This document shows positions 37,034 to 48,452 of a DNA stretch of 64,000 nt, in pieces. Location of the stretch: the NCBI RefSeq assembly GCF_024195285.1, contig NZ_JALHBS010000081.1, positions 55,570 to 119,569 of the forward strand. Direction: 5' to 3'. Positions within the stretch are counted from its first letter, which is position 1. Each line of letters starts with the position of its first letter. Made by a program: the position numbers and the translations under genes. The notes under the pieces were generated by a model, which was not told the origin of the DNA, searched no databases, and saw nothing but the letters and a program-made list of their open reading frames with translations. Origin of the DNA: Aurantimonas marianensis (GTDB taxonomy: Bacteria > Pseudomonadota > Alphaproteobacteria > Rhizobiales > Rhizobiaceae).

Positions 37034-37068
37034 GAAAAAAGGCCGCGCACCCTTTCGGATGCGCGGCC
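37034..37068 (-). terminator. Rho-independent terminator of the TAXI receptor gene
   Basis: On the minus strand GGCCGCGCA and its complement (37041-37049, 37060-37068) form a 9-bp stem with a 10-base loop, followed by TTTTTTCATT. It lies 26 bases after the stop at 37095. Confidence 0.85.
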
Positions 37069-37094
37069 GATTCACGTGAAACAAATGGCTGCCT

Positions 37095-38045
37095 TTAGAG
37101 CAGGCCAGCTTCCTTGTAATAGCGCTCCGCGCCCGGATGCAGGGCGACCGGCAGGTTCTTCGCGGCCGCGGCAGGGTCGATCGATTTCGCCGCATTGTGA
37201 GCGGCGACCAGTTCCGGCAGATTCTCCATCAGCTGCTTGGTCATCTGGTAGACCAGCTCCTCGTCGACGTCGCTCGAGGTGATCAGGATGTTGGTGATCG
37301 CCAGCGTCGGCACAGCGGCGTCCTGGCCGTCATAGGTGCCGGCCGGAATCTCCGCCGCCTGGAACGGCGCACCGAGCTTCTCGGCGATCTCGGCCGGAAC
37401 CGCGACGACGGTGATCGGCAGCGACGAAGCGAGATCGCGGATCGAGGCAACCCCAAGCCCGGCCGACTGGAGCGTGGCGTCAAGCTGGCGGTTCTTGATC
37501 AGCTCGACCGACTCGGCGAAGGGCAGATATTCGGTCTTGCCGAGGTCGTCATAGCTCATGTCTGCAGCCGAGAAGATCGCCCGTGCGTTGAGTTCCGTGC
37601 CCGACGCCGGTGCGCCGACCGACAGCGCCTTGCCCTTCAGGCCGGCCAGATCGGTGATGCCGGAATCCTTGGAGGCGACGACCTGGACGTAGTTGGGATA
37701 GATCGCGGCGATGGCGCGCAGCTTTTCCACCGGCTGCTGGAAGCCGGCATCGGCGTCGCCTTCGGCGGCGGCCTTGACCGAGTCGCCGAGCGCGAACGCG
37801 ATCTCGCCGCGACCCTGCGCGATCAGATTGATGTTTTCGACCGAGGCCTTGGTCGACTGCACCTGGGTCTTCACCCCCTCGATCTTGTCGCCGTAGACCT
37901 TGGCCAGCGCGACACCCAGCGGATAGTAGACGCCGGACGTGCCACCAGTGAGCACGTTGATGAACTGCTGGGCCGAGGCCGCGGCCGGCGCCATGGCCAG
38001 GCCCGCGACGAGCGCCGAAGCGGCGAGACGGTTGAATAACTTCAT
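37095..38045 (-). CDS. TAXI family TRAP transporter solute receptor (orphan)
   Basis: A 316-residue periplasmic binding protein with signal peptide ending PAAASAQ. TAXI-family motifs: INVLTGGTSGVYYPLGVALA, QSTKASVENINLI, and GLKGKALSVGAPASGTELNARAI (in part). TAXI receptors serve TRAP transporters and bind glutamate, other dicarboxylates or unknown acids. No TRAP membrane gene (fused DctQM type) is adjacent, so its partner must be elsewhere. GGGAGA 8 bases before the ATG at 38045 fixes the start. It is divergent from malate synthase G and has its own terminator. Confidence 0.92.
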   Translation of the reverse strand: MKLFNRLAASALVAGLAMAPAAASAQQFINVLTGGTSGVYYPLGVALAKVYGDKIEGVKTQVQSTKASVENINLIAQGRGEIAFALGDSVKAAAEGDADAGFQQPVEKLRAIAAIYPNYVQVVASKDSGITDLAGLKGKALSVGAPASGTELNARAIFSAADMSYDDLGKTEYLPFAESVELIKNRQLDATLQSAGLGVASIRDLASSLPITVVAVPAEIAEKLGAPFQAAEIPAGTYDGQDAAVPTLAITNILITSSDVDEELVYQMTKQLMENLPELVAAHNAAKSIDPAAAAKNLPVALHPGAERYYKEAGLL

Positions 38046-38203
38046 GAACGGTTCTCCCAAAAAGGGCCACGGCGGCCCGATCGCCGATTTGTAACAGCCG
38101 GCGGCAAAACCTCAAGGGCAGTGCCATCCAGGGGCTTCGGCGCCGGGTAGCGCCGCCGCGCGTGGCGTGCCTGCGTCCTCCGCCGAATTGACTTCACGCG
38201 CGC

Positions 38204-38257
38204 CATGTCGGATGTCCTCCCGCAACGCAATATCGGAGAACCCGCATGTCCGACATG
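38204..38257 (+). promoter_or_regulatory. Possible leader hairpin around the glcB start
   Basis: CATGTCGGA (38204-38212) can pair with TCCGACATG (38249-38257), a perfect 9-bp stem that encloses the ribosome site (CGGAGAA) and start codon of malate synthase in its loop. A TTGACT motif at 38189 may be the -35 box. Regulation by this fold is only a possibility. Confidence 0.3.
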
Positions 38258-40417
38258 ATCGACGTCCACGACCTCAAAGTTGCGACCATCCTGAAGACTT
38301 TCATCGACTCCGAAGCCTTGCCGGATACCGGGATCGCGCCGGATGTCTTCTGGAAAGGGACCTCGGACATCCTCAACGGGCTGGCGCCGCGCAACCGCGA
38401 GTTGCTGCGGGTCCGCGAGGACATGCAGGCCAGGATCGACGACTGGCACCGCGAGCGCCGCGGCAAGCCGATCGACATGAAGGAATACAAGGCGTTCCTG
38501 AGCGATCTCGGCTATCTCGTGCCGGAGGGTCCGGACTTTGTCATCGAGACCGACAATGTCGATCCGGAGATCGCGTTGATCCCCGGTCCGCAGCTCGTCG
38601 TGCCGCTGATGAACGCCCGCTACACGCTGAACGCGGCCAATGCCCGCTGGGCTTCGCTCTACGATGCGCTCTACGGCACCGACGCGATGGGCGACCTTCC
38701 CGAGGGCAAGGGCTACGACCGGGCGCGAGGGGCGCGCGTCGTCACCTGGGCGAAGAGCTTCCTCGACGGCTTGGCCCCGCTCGATCGCATCTCGCATATC
38801 GACGTGAAGGCCTATTCGGTCGAGGAGGGCACGCTCGCCGCCACCTTCAACGGTGGCAAGCAGGCGCGGCTGAAGAACCCGGGCGCCTTCGCCGGCTATC
38901 GCGGCGACGCGGCGGCGCCGACGGCATTGCTGTTCAAGCATAACGGTCTGCATCTGGAAGTGACCATCGATGCGACCAGCCGCATCGGCAAGAACGACCC
39001 GGCGAACGTCGCCGACATGGTGATGGAATCGGCGATCACCACGATCTGCGACTGCGAGGATTCGATCGCCGCGGTCGACGCGGAGGACAAGACCGCCGTC
39101 TATCGCAACTGGCTCGGCCTGATGAAGGGCGACCTTGAGGACAGCTTCGAAAAGGGCGGCGAGACGGTGACGCGGCGGCTGAACCCGGATCGCGACTATG
39201 TCGGCGCCGACGGCGCGCCGCTGACCCTGCCCGGCCGTTCGCTGCTCCTGATCCGCAATGTCGGCCACCTGATGACCAACCCGGCCATGCGGCTCAAGGA
39301 CGGCAGCGAGGCGCCGGAGGGCATAATGGACGCGGTGATCACCGCGATGATCGCGATGCACGACCTCAAGAAGACCGGCGGCCTCCGCAATTCGCGTGTC
39401 GGCTCGATCTACGTCGTCAAGCCGAAGATGCACGGACCGGACGAGGTCGCCTTCTCCGACGAGATCTTCGGCCGCGTCGAGGATCTTCTCGGCCTGCCTC
39501 GCTACACGTTGAAGATGGGCATCATGGACGAGGAGCGCCGCACCACGGTCAACCTCAAGGAGTGCATCCGCGCGGCCAAGCACCGGGTGTTCTTCATCAA
39601 CACCGGCTTCCTCGATCGCACCGGCGACGAGATCCACACCTCGATGGAAGCCGGTCCGATGGTCCGCAAGACGGTGATGAAGGACCGCACCTGGATCAAG
39701 GCCTATGAGGACTGGAACGTCGATGTCGGCCTCGCCTGCGGCCTCACGGGCAAGGCGCAGATCGGCAAGGGCATGTGGGCGATGCCGGCCAGGATGCACG
39801 ACATGCTGGCACAGAAGATCGGCCATCCCCAGGCCGGCGCCAACACTGCCTGGGTGCCGAGTCCGACAGCGGCAACGCTGCACGCGACGCATTATCACAA
39901 GGTCGACGTGCTCGCCTGGCAGCAGGCGATCGCCCAGAAGGGCCGGCGGGCGATCCTTTCCGACATCCTGACCATTCCGCTGGCCAACCGCGCCAACTGG
40001 CCGGAGGAGCAGGTGAAAGGCGAGGTCGAGAACAACGCGCAGGGCATCCTCGGCTATGTGGTGCGCTGGATCGATCAGGGCGTCGGCTGCTCGACCGTGC
40101 CCGACATCAACGATGTCGGCCTGATGGAGGACCGCGCCACCTGCCGGATTTCCTCCCAGCACATCGCCAACTGGCTGCATCACGGCGTCGTCTCCAGGGA
40201 CGAGGTGATGGAAGCCATGAAGAAGATGGCCAGGAAGGTCGACGAGCAGAACGCCGGCGATCCGAACTACCAGCCGATGGCGGAAAATTTCGACGGCTCG
40301 ATCGCCTTCAAGGCGGCCTGCGATCTGGTCTTCGAGGGACGTGAACAGCCCTCCGGCTATACCGAGCCGGTTCTGCATCGCCGCCGGCTGGAGAAGAAGG
40401 CGCAGACGGCGTCCTGA
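38246..40417 (+). CDS. glcB: Malate synthase G
   Basis: A 723-residue cytosolic enzyme that condenses acetyl-CoA and glyoxylate to malate. Full-length for the G isoform. Key segments: [35 protein letters not shown] with the catalytic arginine region following, [37 protein letters not shown] with the magnesium ligands, and [17 protein letters not shown] with the catalytic aspartate region near the C-terminus (each seen in the frame). CGGAGAA precedes the ATG at 38246. It stands alone but sits beside the acetyl-CoA-yielding catabolic island. Isocitrate lyase is not in the window. Confidence 0.97.
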   Translation: MSDMIDVHDLKVATILKTFIDSEALPDTGIAPDVFWKGTSDILNGLAPRNRELLRVREDMQARIDDWHRERRGKPIDMKEYKAFLSDLGYLVPEGPDFVIETDNVDPEIALIPGPQLVVPLMNARYTLNAANARWASLYDALYGTDAMGDLPEGKGYDRARGARVVTWAKSFLDGLAPLDRISHIDVKAYSVEEGTLAATFNGGKQARLKNPGAFAGYRGDAAAPTALLFKHNGLHLEVTIDATSRIGKNDPANVADMVMESAITTICDCEDSIAAVDAEDKTAVYRNWLGLMKGDLEDSFEKGGETVTRRLNPDRDYVGADGAPLTLPGRSLLLIRNVGHLMTNPAMRLKDGSEAPEGIMDAVITAMIAMHDLKKTGGLRNSRVGSIYVVKPKMHGPDEVAFSDEIFGRVEDLLGLPRYTLKMGIMDEERRTTVNLKECIRAAKHRVFFINTGFLDRTGDEIHTSMEAGPMVRKTVMKDRTWIKAYEDWNVDVGLACGLTGKAQIGKGMWAMPARMHDMLAQKIGHPQAGANTAWVPSPTAATLHATHYHKVDVLAWQQAIAQKGRRAILSDILTIPLANRANWPEEQVKGEVENNAQGILGYVVRWIDQGVGCSTVPDINDVGLMEDRATCRISSQHIANWLHHGVVSRDEVMEAMKKMARKVDEQNAGDPNYQPMAENFDGSIAFKAACDLVFEGREQPSGYTEPVLHRRRLEKKAQTAS

Positions 40418-40481
40418 CGCTTTCATCGCGACGTGACGGCGCGGGGCGCAAACTTGGCCGGCTCGACTGGGATGTTTGAAT

Positions 40482-40514
40482 GGAAAAAAGGCCCGTCGCG
40501 CGGCGACGGGCCTT
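40482..40514 (-). terminator. Strong rho-independent terminator of the small exported protein gene
   Basis: A 12-bp perfect stem (AAGGCCCGTCGC and its complement, 40488-40499 and 40503-40514) with a 3-base loop is followed on the minus strand by TTTT-rich sequence. It lies 22 bases after the stop at 40536 and may also stop glcB transcription from the other side. Confidence 0.9.
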
Positions 40515-40535
40515 CGATCTTCGTTGGCAGCGCGA

Positions 40536-40883
40536 TTACTGCTGCGACTTCATCTGCTTCTGCACTACCTGGGTCAGCGCCTGTGACGAGGAAGAAGCGT
40601 CGCAGGTAGCGCCTTCGTCGGTCTTCTTGTCCGACGCCAGGACGTTGGCCGTCACGTCACAGACATTTGCCGCGACGCCTACGGGCACTTCGACGGTCAC
40701 CGGAATCTGCGAGACATCGACGTTCAAGTCCTGGGCGATCTGGCTGACGACCACGTCCCCCAGCGTGACATTGACGAGTCCCTCCGACTGACTGTTGTTG
40801 CCGCCGCCGCTATTGCTCTGGGCGAAGGCAGAGCCACCCATGGCGAGCGCGAAGGTGGCGGCGAGTGCTGTGGTCTTGAACAT
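40536..40883 (-). CDS. Small exported protein of unknown function
   Basis: A 115-residue protein with signal peptide MFKTTALAATFALAMGGSAFA. The mature part starts with a Ser/Gly/Asn-rich stretch (QSNSGGGNNSQSEG), then beta-prone sequence (LVNVTLGDVVVSQIAQDL, VTVEVPVGVAANVCDVTANVL) and a Gln-rich end; two cysteines could form a disulfide. I do not recognise a named family. AAGGAAC 7 bases before the ATG fixes the start. It has its own strong terminator and a 20-base palindrome upstream, so it is probably well expressed and regulated. Confidence 0.8.
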   Translation of the reverse strand: MFKTTALAATFALAMGGSAFAQSNSGGGNNSQSEGLVNVTLGDVVVSQIAQDLNVDVSQIPVTVEVPVGVAANVCDVTANVLASDKKTDEGATCDASSSSQALTQVVQKQMKSQQ

Positions 40884-41244
40884 GGAAAGTTCCTTTTTCT
40901 CGAATCGAGTTGTCCCTGTCGCCACCTCTAACCCGCTGATAACGAGAGTGTTCCGGCGTCGGAGCATAAATATCACGGCGCCGTGATATGGCCCCCTTAC
41001 GGACACCGACGCGGCGTATTTCCTCCACACATGCGGCCTCCGATCCTACTTGCGGACGGTCGACGCCGCAGCGTCCGAGATGGCCTTACCGGGACCAGGG
41101 TCGGCGATGCATCAACGGACCTCTCTCGGCCTCCAGCCGGAATGAAGCTCCAGCTGACGCGCATGAGAAAGCCGCCGGAGGCACGTCCCTCGAGCGGCTT
41201 CGCTGGATGGAATTTAACGGGAGCGGTACGCGCTCCGCCCAGAA
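40884..41244. other. Intergenic region with a 20-base palindrome, no gene seen
   Basis: These 361 bases lie between the small exported gene and the 3' end of the PHB depolymerase gene, both on the minus strand. Apart from the palindrome at 40970 and promoter-like AT-rich bases beside it, nothing is recognised; frames here are short and lack ribosome sites. Confidence 0.5.
40970..40989. promoter_or_regulatory. Perfect 20-base palindrome, operator candidate
   Basis: ATATCACGGCGCCGTGATAT is fully self-complementary. It lies 87 bases upstream of the small exported protein start at 40883 and is followed on that strand by AT-rich TTTATG, a possible -10 area. It fits a homodimeric regulator site; the regulator is unknown. 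Confidence 0.6.
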
Positions 41245-43188
41245 CTACCGGCGGGTTCGCGGCTTGGCGGCGGCACTGGCGGCCCGGCGAGCACGGCGAT
41301 TGAGACGCGCCGTCGTCGTCGGAGCGTCCGAATTGGCCGCCGGCTGCACCGGCTCGCTCTTTCGCGATGTGGAAACGCGTTGAGCCGCGCTCTTGGTCGT
41401 CGACGACGTAGCCGCAGCGCCGGTGCTCGCGGACCCGGTCCCGGTGTCCTTCGCCATGTCCTGCTGGGGTTTCGGCGCGGCGTTGGAAGCCGCCTTGACC
41501 GGCTCGGCATTTGCCGGCTTGCTCCGCGCAGCTTCGGTAGCGGGCTTGGACGGCGTCGATGCTCCGAACAGGTTGGGCGTCGAATCGTTCGCGGCAAGCT
41601 TGGCCTTGGCCGCGCGAGCCTTGGTCTTGTCGCCTTTCGGCTTGGCGGTCGGAGCCGATTTGGTAGCCGGCTTGGCTTTGCCACGTTTCACCGGAGCGGC
41701 CTTGGCTTGCAATGGCGCGCTCGTCGCGCCGTTGGCGGAAGCAGCCCCGCTTTTGGTCTTCGGGGTCTTCGCGGTGCTAACCTTGGATTTCGTCGCGGGC
41801 TCCGTCTCCGCAAGCGCCGCATCGGCGGCCGCCATGGCGGCGACCTCGGACTCGCCGACGATGGCCTTGCCGAGCTTTTCGGCCTTTGCCTCCCGTTCGG
41901 CGACGGCGCCCTCGCGCCGCGGCGCCACATCCTTGTGCGGCTGGGTCGCGTTGGCGTGCGTCGTCCCGTGCGTCAGGGCGAAGTCGACGATGCGCGGGCA
42001 GATCTCGGCGCGGAAGCGCGAGCCGTTGAAGACGCCGTAATGACCGACCTTCGGCTGCACGTAATGGACGCGCATGTCGGCCGGAATATTCGAGCAAAGC
42101 CGCTGCGCCGCCTCGGTCTGGCCGACGCCGGAGATGTCGTCGTTCTCGCCCTCGACGGTCAAGAGCGCCGTGCGCCTGATCTTGGTCAGGTCGATCCGCT
42201 TGCCGCGATGCATCATCTCGCCTTTCGGCAGCGAGTGCTTGATGAACACCTCCTCGACGGTCTGGAGATAGAACTCGGCGGTCAGATCCATCACCGCGTT
42301 GTATTCGTCGTAGAACTCGCGGTGCTTGTCGGCCGAGTCGCCGTCATCCTTCACCATATGCCAGAAGAATTCCTTGTGCGCCGTCATGTGCCGATCGAGG
42401 TTCATCGACATGAAGCCGGTCAGCTGCAGGAAGCCGGGATAGACCGGCCGCATGAAGCCCGGCTGCGGGAAGGGCACGGTCATGATGACGTTGTCGCGGA
42501 ACCAGTCGATGCCCTTTTCCTCGGCCATCTGGTTGACCGCCGTGGGATTGACCCTTGTGTCGATCGGACCGCCCATCAGCGTCATCGTCGCGGGCGTGCA
42601 ATCGTCCTCGTCCGCTTCCATCAGTGCCACCGCCATCATCACCGGGACGGCCGGCTGGCAGACGCCGATGATGTGGGTGTCAGGTCCAAGGAACTGGAGC
42701 ATCTCGATGAGATAGTCGACATAGTCGTCGAGGTCGAAGCGACCGTCGGTCACCGGCACCTTGCGGGCGTCGGTCCAGTCGGTCATGTAGACCTCGCCAT
42801 AGGGAAGCAGCGCTTCCACCGTGCCGCGCAGCAACGTGGCGTAATGGCCGGACATCGGCGCGACCAGAAGAAACCGCGGGTCCGGCCCGTGCCGCTTGGG
42901 CAGTCCCCGGTCGAAATGCAGCATTCGGCCGAAGGGCTTCTCCCAGACCACCCGGTCCTGGACGGGAACCCGCTGGCCGGCGACGAAGGTCTCCTCGATA
43001 CCGAAATCCGGTTTGCCGTAGACCCGCGTGGTCCGCTCGAACAGCTCGGCCGCCGCCGCGATGGAGCGCCCGGCCGTGGTCTGCGACAGCGGATTGAGCG
43101 GGTTCTGGTAGAACAGCCGGGTGACGTCGGCCATGGCCCGAAGCGGAGTGAGCGCCGCGTGATTCCATTCGTAAAAGTGGTACAACAT
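41245..43188 (-). CDS. phaZ: Intracellular polyhydroxybutyrate depolymerase with long basic C-terminal tail
   Basis: A 647-residue protein. Residues 1 to about 412 match intracellular PHB depolymerases: MLYHFYEWNHAALTPLRAMA (start), MTDWTDARKVP, the nucleophile cysteine C177 in GVCQPAVPVM, the acid in GENDDISGVGQTE (about 350) and histidine H383 in KVGHYGVFNGS. The usual length is near 410-430. Residues about 412-647 are an extra Ala/Lys/Pro/Ser-rich, low-complexity tail resembling histone H1 or the PhaF phasin tail. GGGAG upstream of ATG 43188 fixes the start. It degrades stored PHB to hydroxybutyrate units. It has no pha neighbours here. Confidence 0.93.
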   Translation of the reverse strand: MLYHFYEWNHAALTPLRAMADVTRLFYQNPLNPLSQTTAGRSIAAAAELFERTTRVYGKPDFGIEETFVAGQRVPVQDRVVWEKPFGRMLHFDRGLPKRHGPDPRFLLVAPMSGHYATLLRGTVEALLPYGEVYMTDWTDARKVPVTDGRFDLDDYVDYLIEMLQFLGPDTHIIGVCQPAVPVMMAVALMEADEDDCTPATMTLMGGPIDTRVNPTAVNQMAEEKGIDWFRDNVIMTVPFPQPGFMRPVYPGFLQLTGFMSMNLDRHMTAHKEFFWHMVKDDGDSADKHREFYDEYNAVMDLTAEFYLQTVEEVFIKHSLPKGEMMHRGKRIDLTKIRRTALLTVEGENDDISGVGQTEAAQRLCSNIPADMRVHYVQPKVGHYGVFNGSRFRAEICPRIVDFALTHGTTHANATQPHKDVAPRREGAVAEREAKAEKLGKAIVGESEVAAMAAADAALAETEPATKSKVSTAKTPKTKSGAASANGATSAPLQAKAAPVKRGKAKPATKSAPTAKPKGDKTKARAAKAKLAANDSTPNLFGASTPSKPATEAARSKPANAEPVKAASNAAPKPQQDMAKDTGTGSASTGAAATSSTTKSAAQRVSTSRKSEPVQPAANSDAPTTTARLNRRARRAASAAAKPRTRR

Positions 43189-43284
43189 CAACTCCCGCCA
43201 TGCCTTCCGATTGAATCTAGCAGAATTTGCTGCAACGCACAAATCAAGTGACGTTGCGAGGATTTTTCCAGCTGATTCGCTTCA

Positions 43285-43803
43285 TTAGAGCCATTTGACC
43301 CATATCATCGGGGTGTCGAGATCACCGACCTCGCTCGCTCCGGTCGCCTTCCGATGCGGCAGTCTATCCTCAAGTTCCTTACGCGAGACCGTCACGAATC
43401 CGTCACGTTCATTGGACGCCGCATTGCGGGGGTTGTCGACAGTAGCAGGTATGCCAACCGTCAAAAGGCCGAACCAGCGTGCCCTTTGGGTCACAGCCGC
43501 GATCAGCGCCTCTCCGACAGGGGCGCCCGGCGGCGTTGAAATACAGTGCACCACAAGCCAGTAGACGTCGCCGTGCTCCTGCGCGGCGGCAAAACCGACC
43601 GGTCGGCCGTCGCGCTTGGACGCGAGGACGAAAATCTCATGCGACAATAAGAAGCGGATGAATTCCGGCAACGCCGGCGCCGCCGGCCGTGCCTTGCGCC
43701 GGATCGCCAGCAAGGCCTCGGCCTCGCCGGGCTCCATCATGCGAATGCGGTAGCCTTTCGGCGCCAGACCCTTGAAAGCCTTACGACCAGGCTTCTTCGC
43801 CAT
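43285..43803 (-). CDS. GNAT-like acetyltransferase family protein
   Basis: A 172-residue protein. After a basic start (MAKKPGRKAFKGLAPKGYRI) comes a GNAT-like order of elements: a first helix with EAEALLAIRRKA, strands IFVLASKRDGRPVGFAAAQ and GDVYWLVVHCIS, a helix after PGAPVGEALIAAV, and a late NPRNAASNERDGFVTV segment similar to the N-x-x-A-x-x-x-Y-x-x-x-GF region. The acetyl-CoA loop is atypical (PPGAPVGE instead of Q/RxxGxG/A), so activity is uncertain. The ATG at 43803 is a choice among several weak starts. It lies 96 bases upstream of phaZ on the same strand. Confidence 0.65.
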   Translation of the reverse strand: MAKKPGRKAFKGLAPKGYRIRMMEPGEAEALLAIRRKARPAAPALPEFIRFLLSHEIFVLASKRDGRPVGFAAAQEHGDVYWLVVHCISTPPGAPVGEALIAAVTQRARWFGLLTVGIPATVDNPRNAASNERDGFVTVSRKELEDRLPHRKATGASEVGDLDTPMIWVKWL

Positions 43804-43917
43804 CGCCACACCATGCGGTGGGCGGCGGCTTGGCATACCACCCACCTGTTCTCATGCCAGGGGCGCTTCGCGCATCGCATCGCCTGCGGATCGGCGCCCT
43901 TGTATCAATGCGATCCG

Positions 43918-44211
43918 CTACCCCTCATAGCCCTCGACGATGATCATGTCGGCATCGGCATAGCGTTGCCGGATCGCCTTGGCCTTCTGGTATTGGTCGC
44001 TGTGGTAGCAGGCCTTGGCGGTCTCGACGCTGTCGAACTCGATGACGACGTTGCGGCCGCGCGCGGTTCCTTCCAGCGCCTCGAACTCGCCGCCACGGGC
44101 GAGAAACTTTGCGCCATATTCGCGGAATGCCGGCGCGGCGGTCTCGACATAGCCCTTGTATCCCTCGGGGTCGCGCACGCCGACGCGTGCGATCCAGTAA
44201 CCTTTAGCCAT
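43918..44211 (-). CDS. DUF1330 domain protein
   Basis: A 97-residue ferredoxin-like fold protein, exactly family length: start MAKGYWIARVGVRDPEGYKGYV, then KFLARGGEFEALEG, VVIEFDSVETAKACYHSDQYQ and a closing ADMIIVEGYEG. Members form dimers with an alpha/beta barrel; the biochemical role is not established. The gene ends upstream of the GNAT-like gene and begins 60 bases after pyrF on the same strand. Confidence 0.92.
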   Translation of the reverse strand: MAKGYWIARVGVRDPEGYKGYVETAAPAFREYGAKFLARGGEFEALEGTARGRNVVIEFDSVETAKACYHSDQYQKAKAIRQRYADADMIIVEGYEG

Positions 44212-44271
44212 GCGTCCTTGCTCCCATTCAGCGCCTGGCCCCTCCGGTCGGCGCTTTGCTGCAATGCGTCC

Positions 44272-44993
44272 TTACGCCCTGGAGGCGAGCGCCGCCGCCA
44301 TCTCGTCGAGGATTGCCGCCGCGGCCTGGCGCGGGTTCCCGGCCGCGACGATCGGCCGGGCGACGACGAGATGCGATGCCCCTGATCCAAGCGCGTCGGC
44401 CGGTGTCGACACCCGTTTCTGATCGCCGGCGGGCGCCCCGGCCGGCCGGATGCCAGGCGCGACGATCGCCATCTCAGACCCGATCAGCGCGCGCATCGGC
44501 GCCGCCTCGTGCGCTGCCGAGACAATCCCGCCCATGCCGATGTCGCGTGCCTGCTCCGCCCGCATCCGCACCAGATCCGAAACACCATGGGCATAGCCGG
44601 CCGCCTTCAGATCGGCGTCGTCGAGCGAGGTCAGCACCGTGACGCCGAGCAGCGACAGCTCCGAACCTTTGGCGGCGTCGACGGCGGCCCGCATGGCGTG
44701 CGGATAGGCGTGGATGGTCAGCATCGACGCGCCGAGCGCAAGCGCGCTGTCGACGCCCTTGGCGACCGTGTTGGGAATGTCGAGGAGCTTCAGGTCGAGG
44801 AACACCCGCTTGCCGGCATTCGCAAGCTCCGTGACCAGCGGCAGCCCGCCCGCATAGGCGAGTTGATAGCCGATCTTGTACCAGGAGACGGCGTCGCCGA
44901 GCGTCTCGACGATCATCTCCGCCTCGGCGCGGGTCGACACGTCGAGCCCGACGATCAGCCTGTCGCGCGCCGCGTCGCTGGCATTGGCGTCGC

Positions 44994-44997
<4 letters not shown>
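44272..44997 (-). CDS. pyrF: Orotidine 5'-phosphate decarboxylase
   Basis: A 241-residue TIM-barrel enzyme, the last step of UMP synthesis. The catalytic tetrad motif is [13 protein letters not shown] (D-x-K-x-x-D); the N-terminal [14 protein letters not shown] and phosphate-site APGIRPAGA...VVARPI segments are present. The C-terminal 15 residues are Ala-rich. Its ATG overlaps the polA stop by 4 bases (ATGA), so it is translated with polA. Confidence 0.96.
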
Positions 44998-47918
<2,921 letters not shown>

Positions 47919-48452
47919 GCGCCGGAGATAGCTTGGCGCCCGCCCCAAGTCCATCGCTCAGGCGCCGGGGCGTGCGTTGGAGCGTCGGCCGGACGGACGA
48001 CCAAGATCGCGCGGCGGGAGGATTGCTGGCCGCAAGAAATCTGCCGCTTGCATTGTGCGACCGCGCCCTGTTTATTACCGCGAATTAAGCTTCCCATCAC
48101 GGGTATGTGACGCGCGCGCGGATGCGCTCCCTTGATTTATTTCCACCCGAGTCGCATTTTAGCTTAGGCGATGCCTCAAGGCGTCGCGTTCGGCCGAAGC
48201 ACGTCCCCCGCTTAAGCCGAATTGAGAGCGATGCGGCCCTCTTCCCCCTCTCCAGGGCCCTCGTTCGATAGAAGCGAGAGAGTCGTTGCGGTGTATCCCC
48301 CTCCAGGCCGCGGCGGCTCTCTTTGCGTTTGGGGATGACATTGGGTCGTTCCCCCGCCGGGCATGCCGCGAAACCGTCACGACCACCTGACAATGCATCA
48401 ATTCTCCCATCGCTTCCCGGCGGTCCCGTCGAGCACGCGGCAGGTTGTGCTC
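47919..48452. other. 534-base intergenic region, no gene recognised
   Basis: This stretch lies between the end of xylB and the start of polA, both minus strand. It contains the polA promoter and an imperfect hairpin GCGATGCCT-CA-AGGCGTCGC (48168-48187). No tRNA cloverleaf, no frame with ribosome site and sensible composition on either strand. No clear terminator for xylB was found. Confidence 0.5.

Noticed and set aside
47919..48452. Possible tRNA or small RNA between xylB and polA
   Set aside because: No cloverleaf, no terminator with T-run and no promoter pair could be made out.
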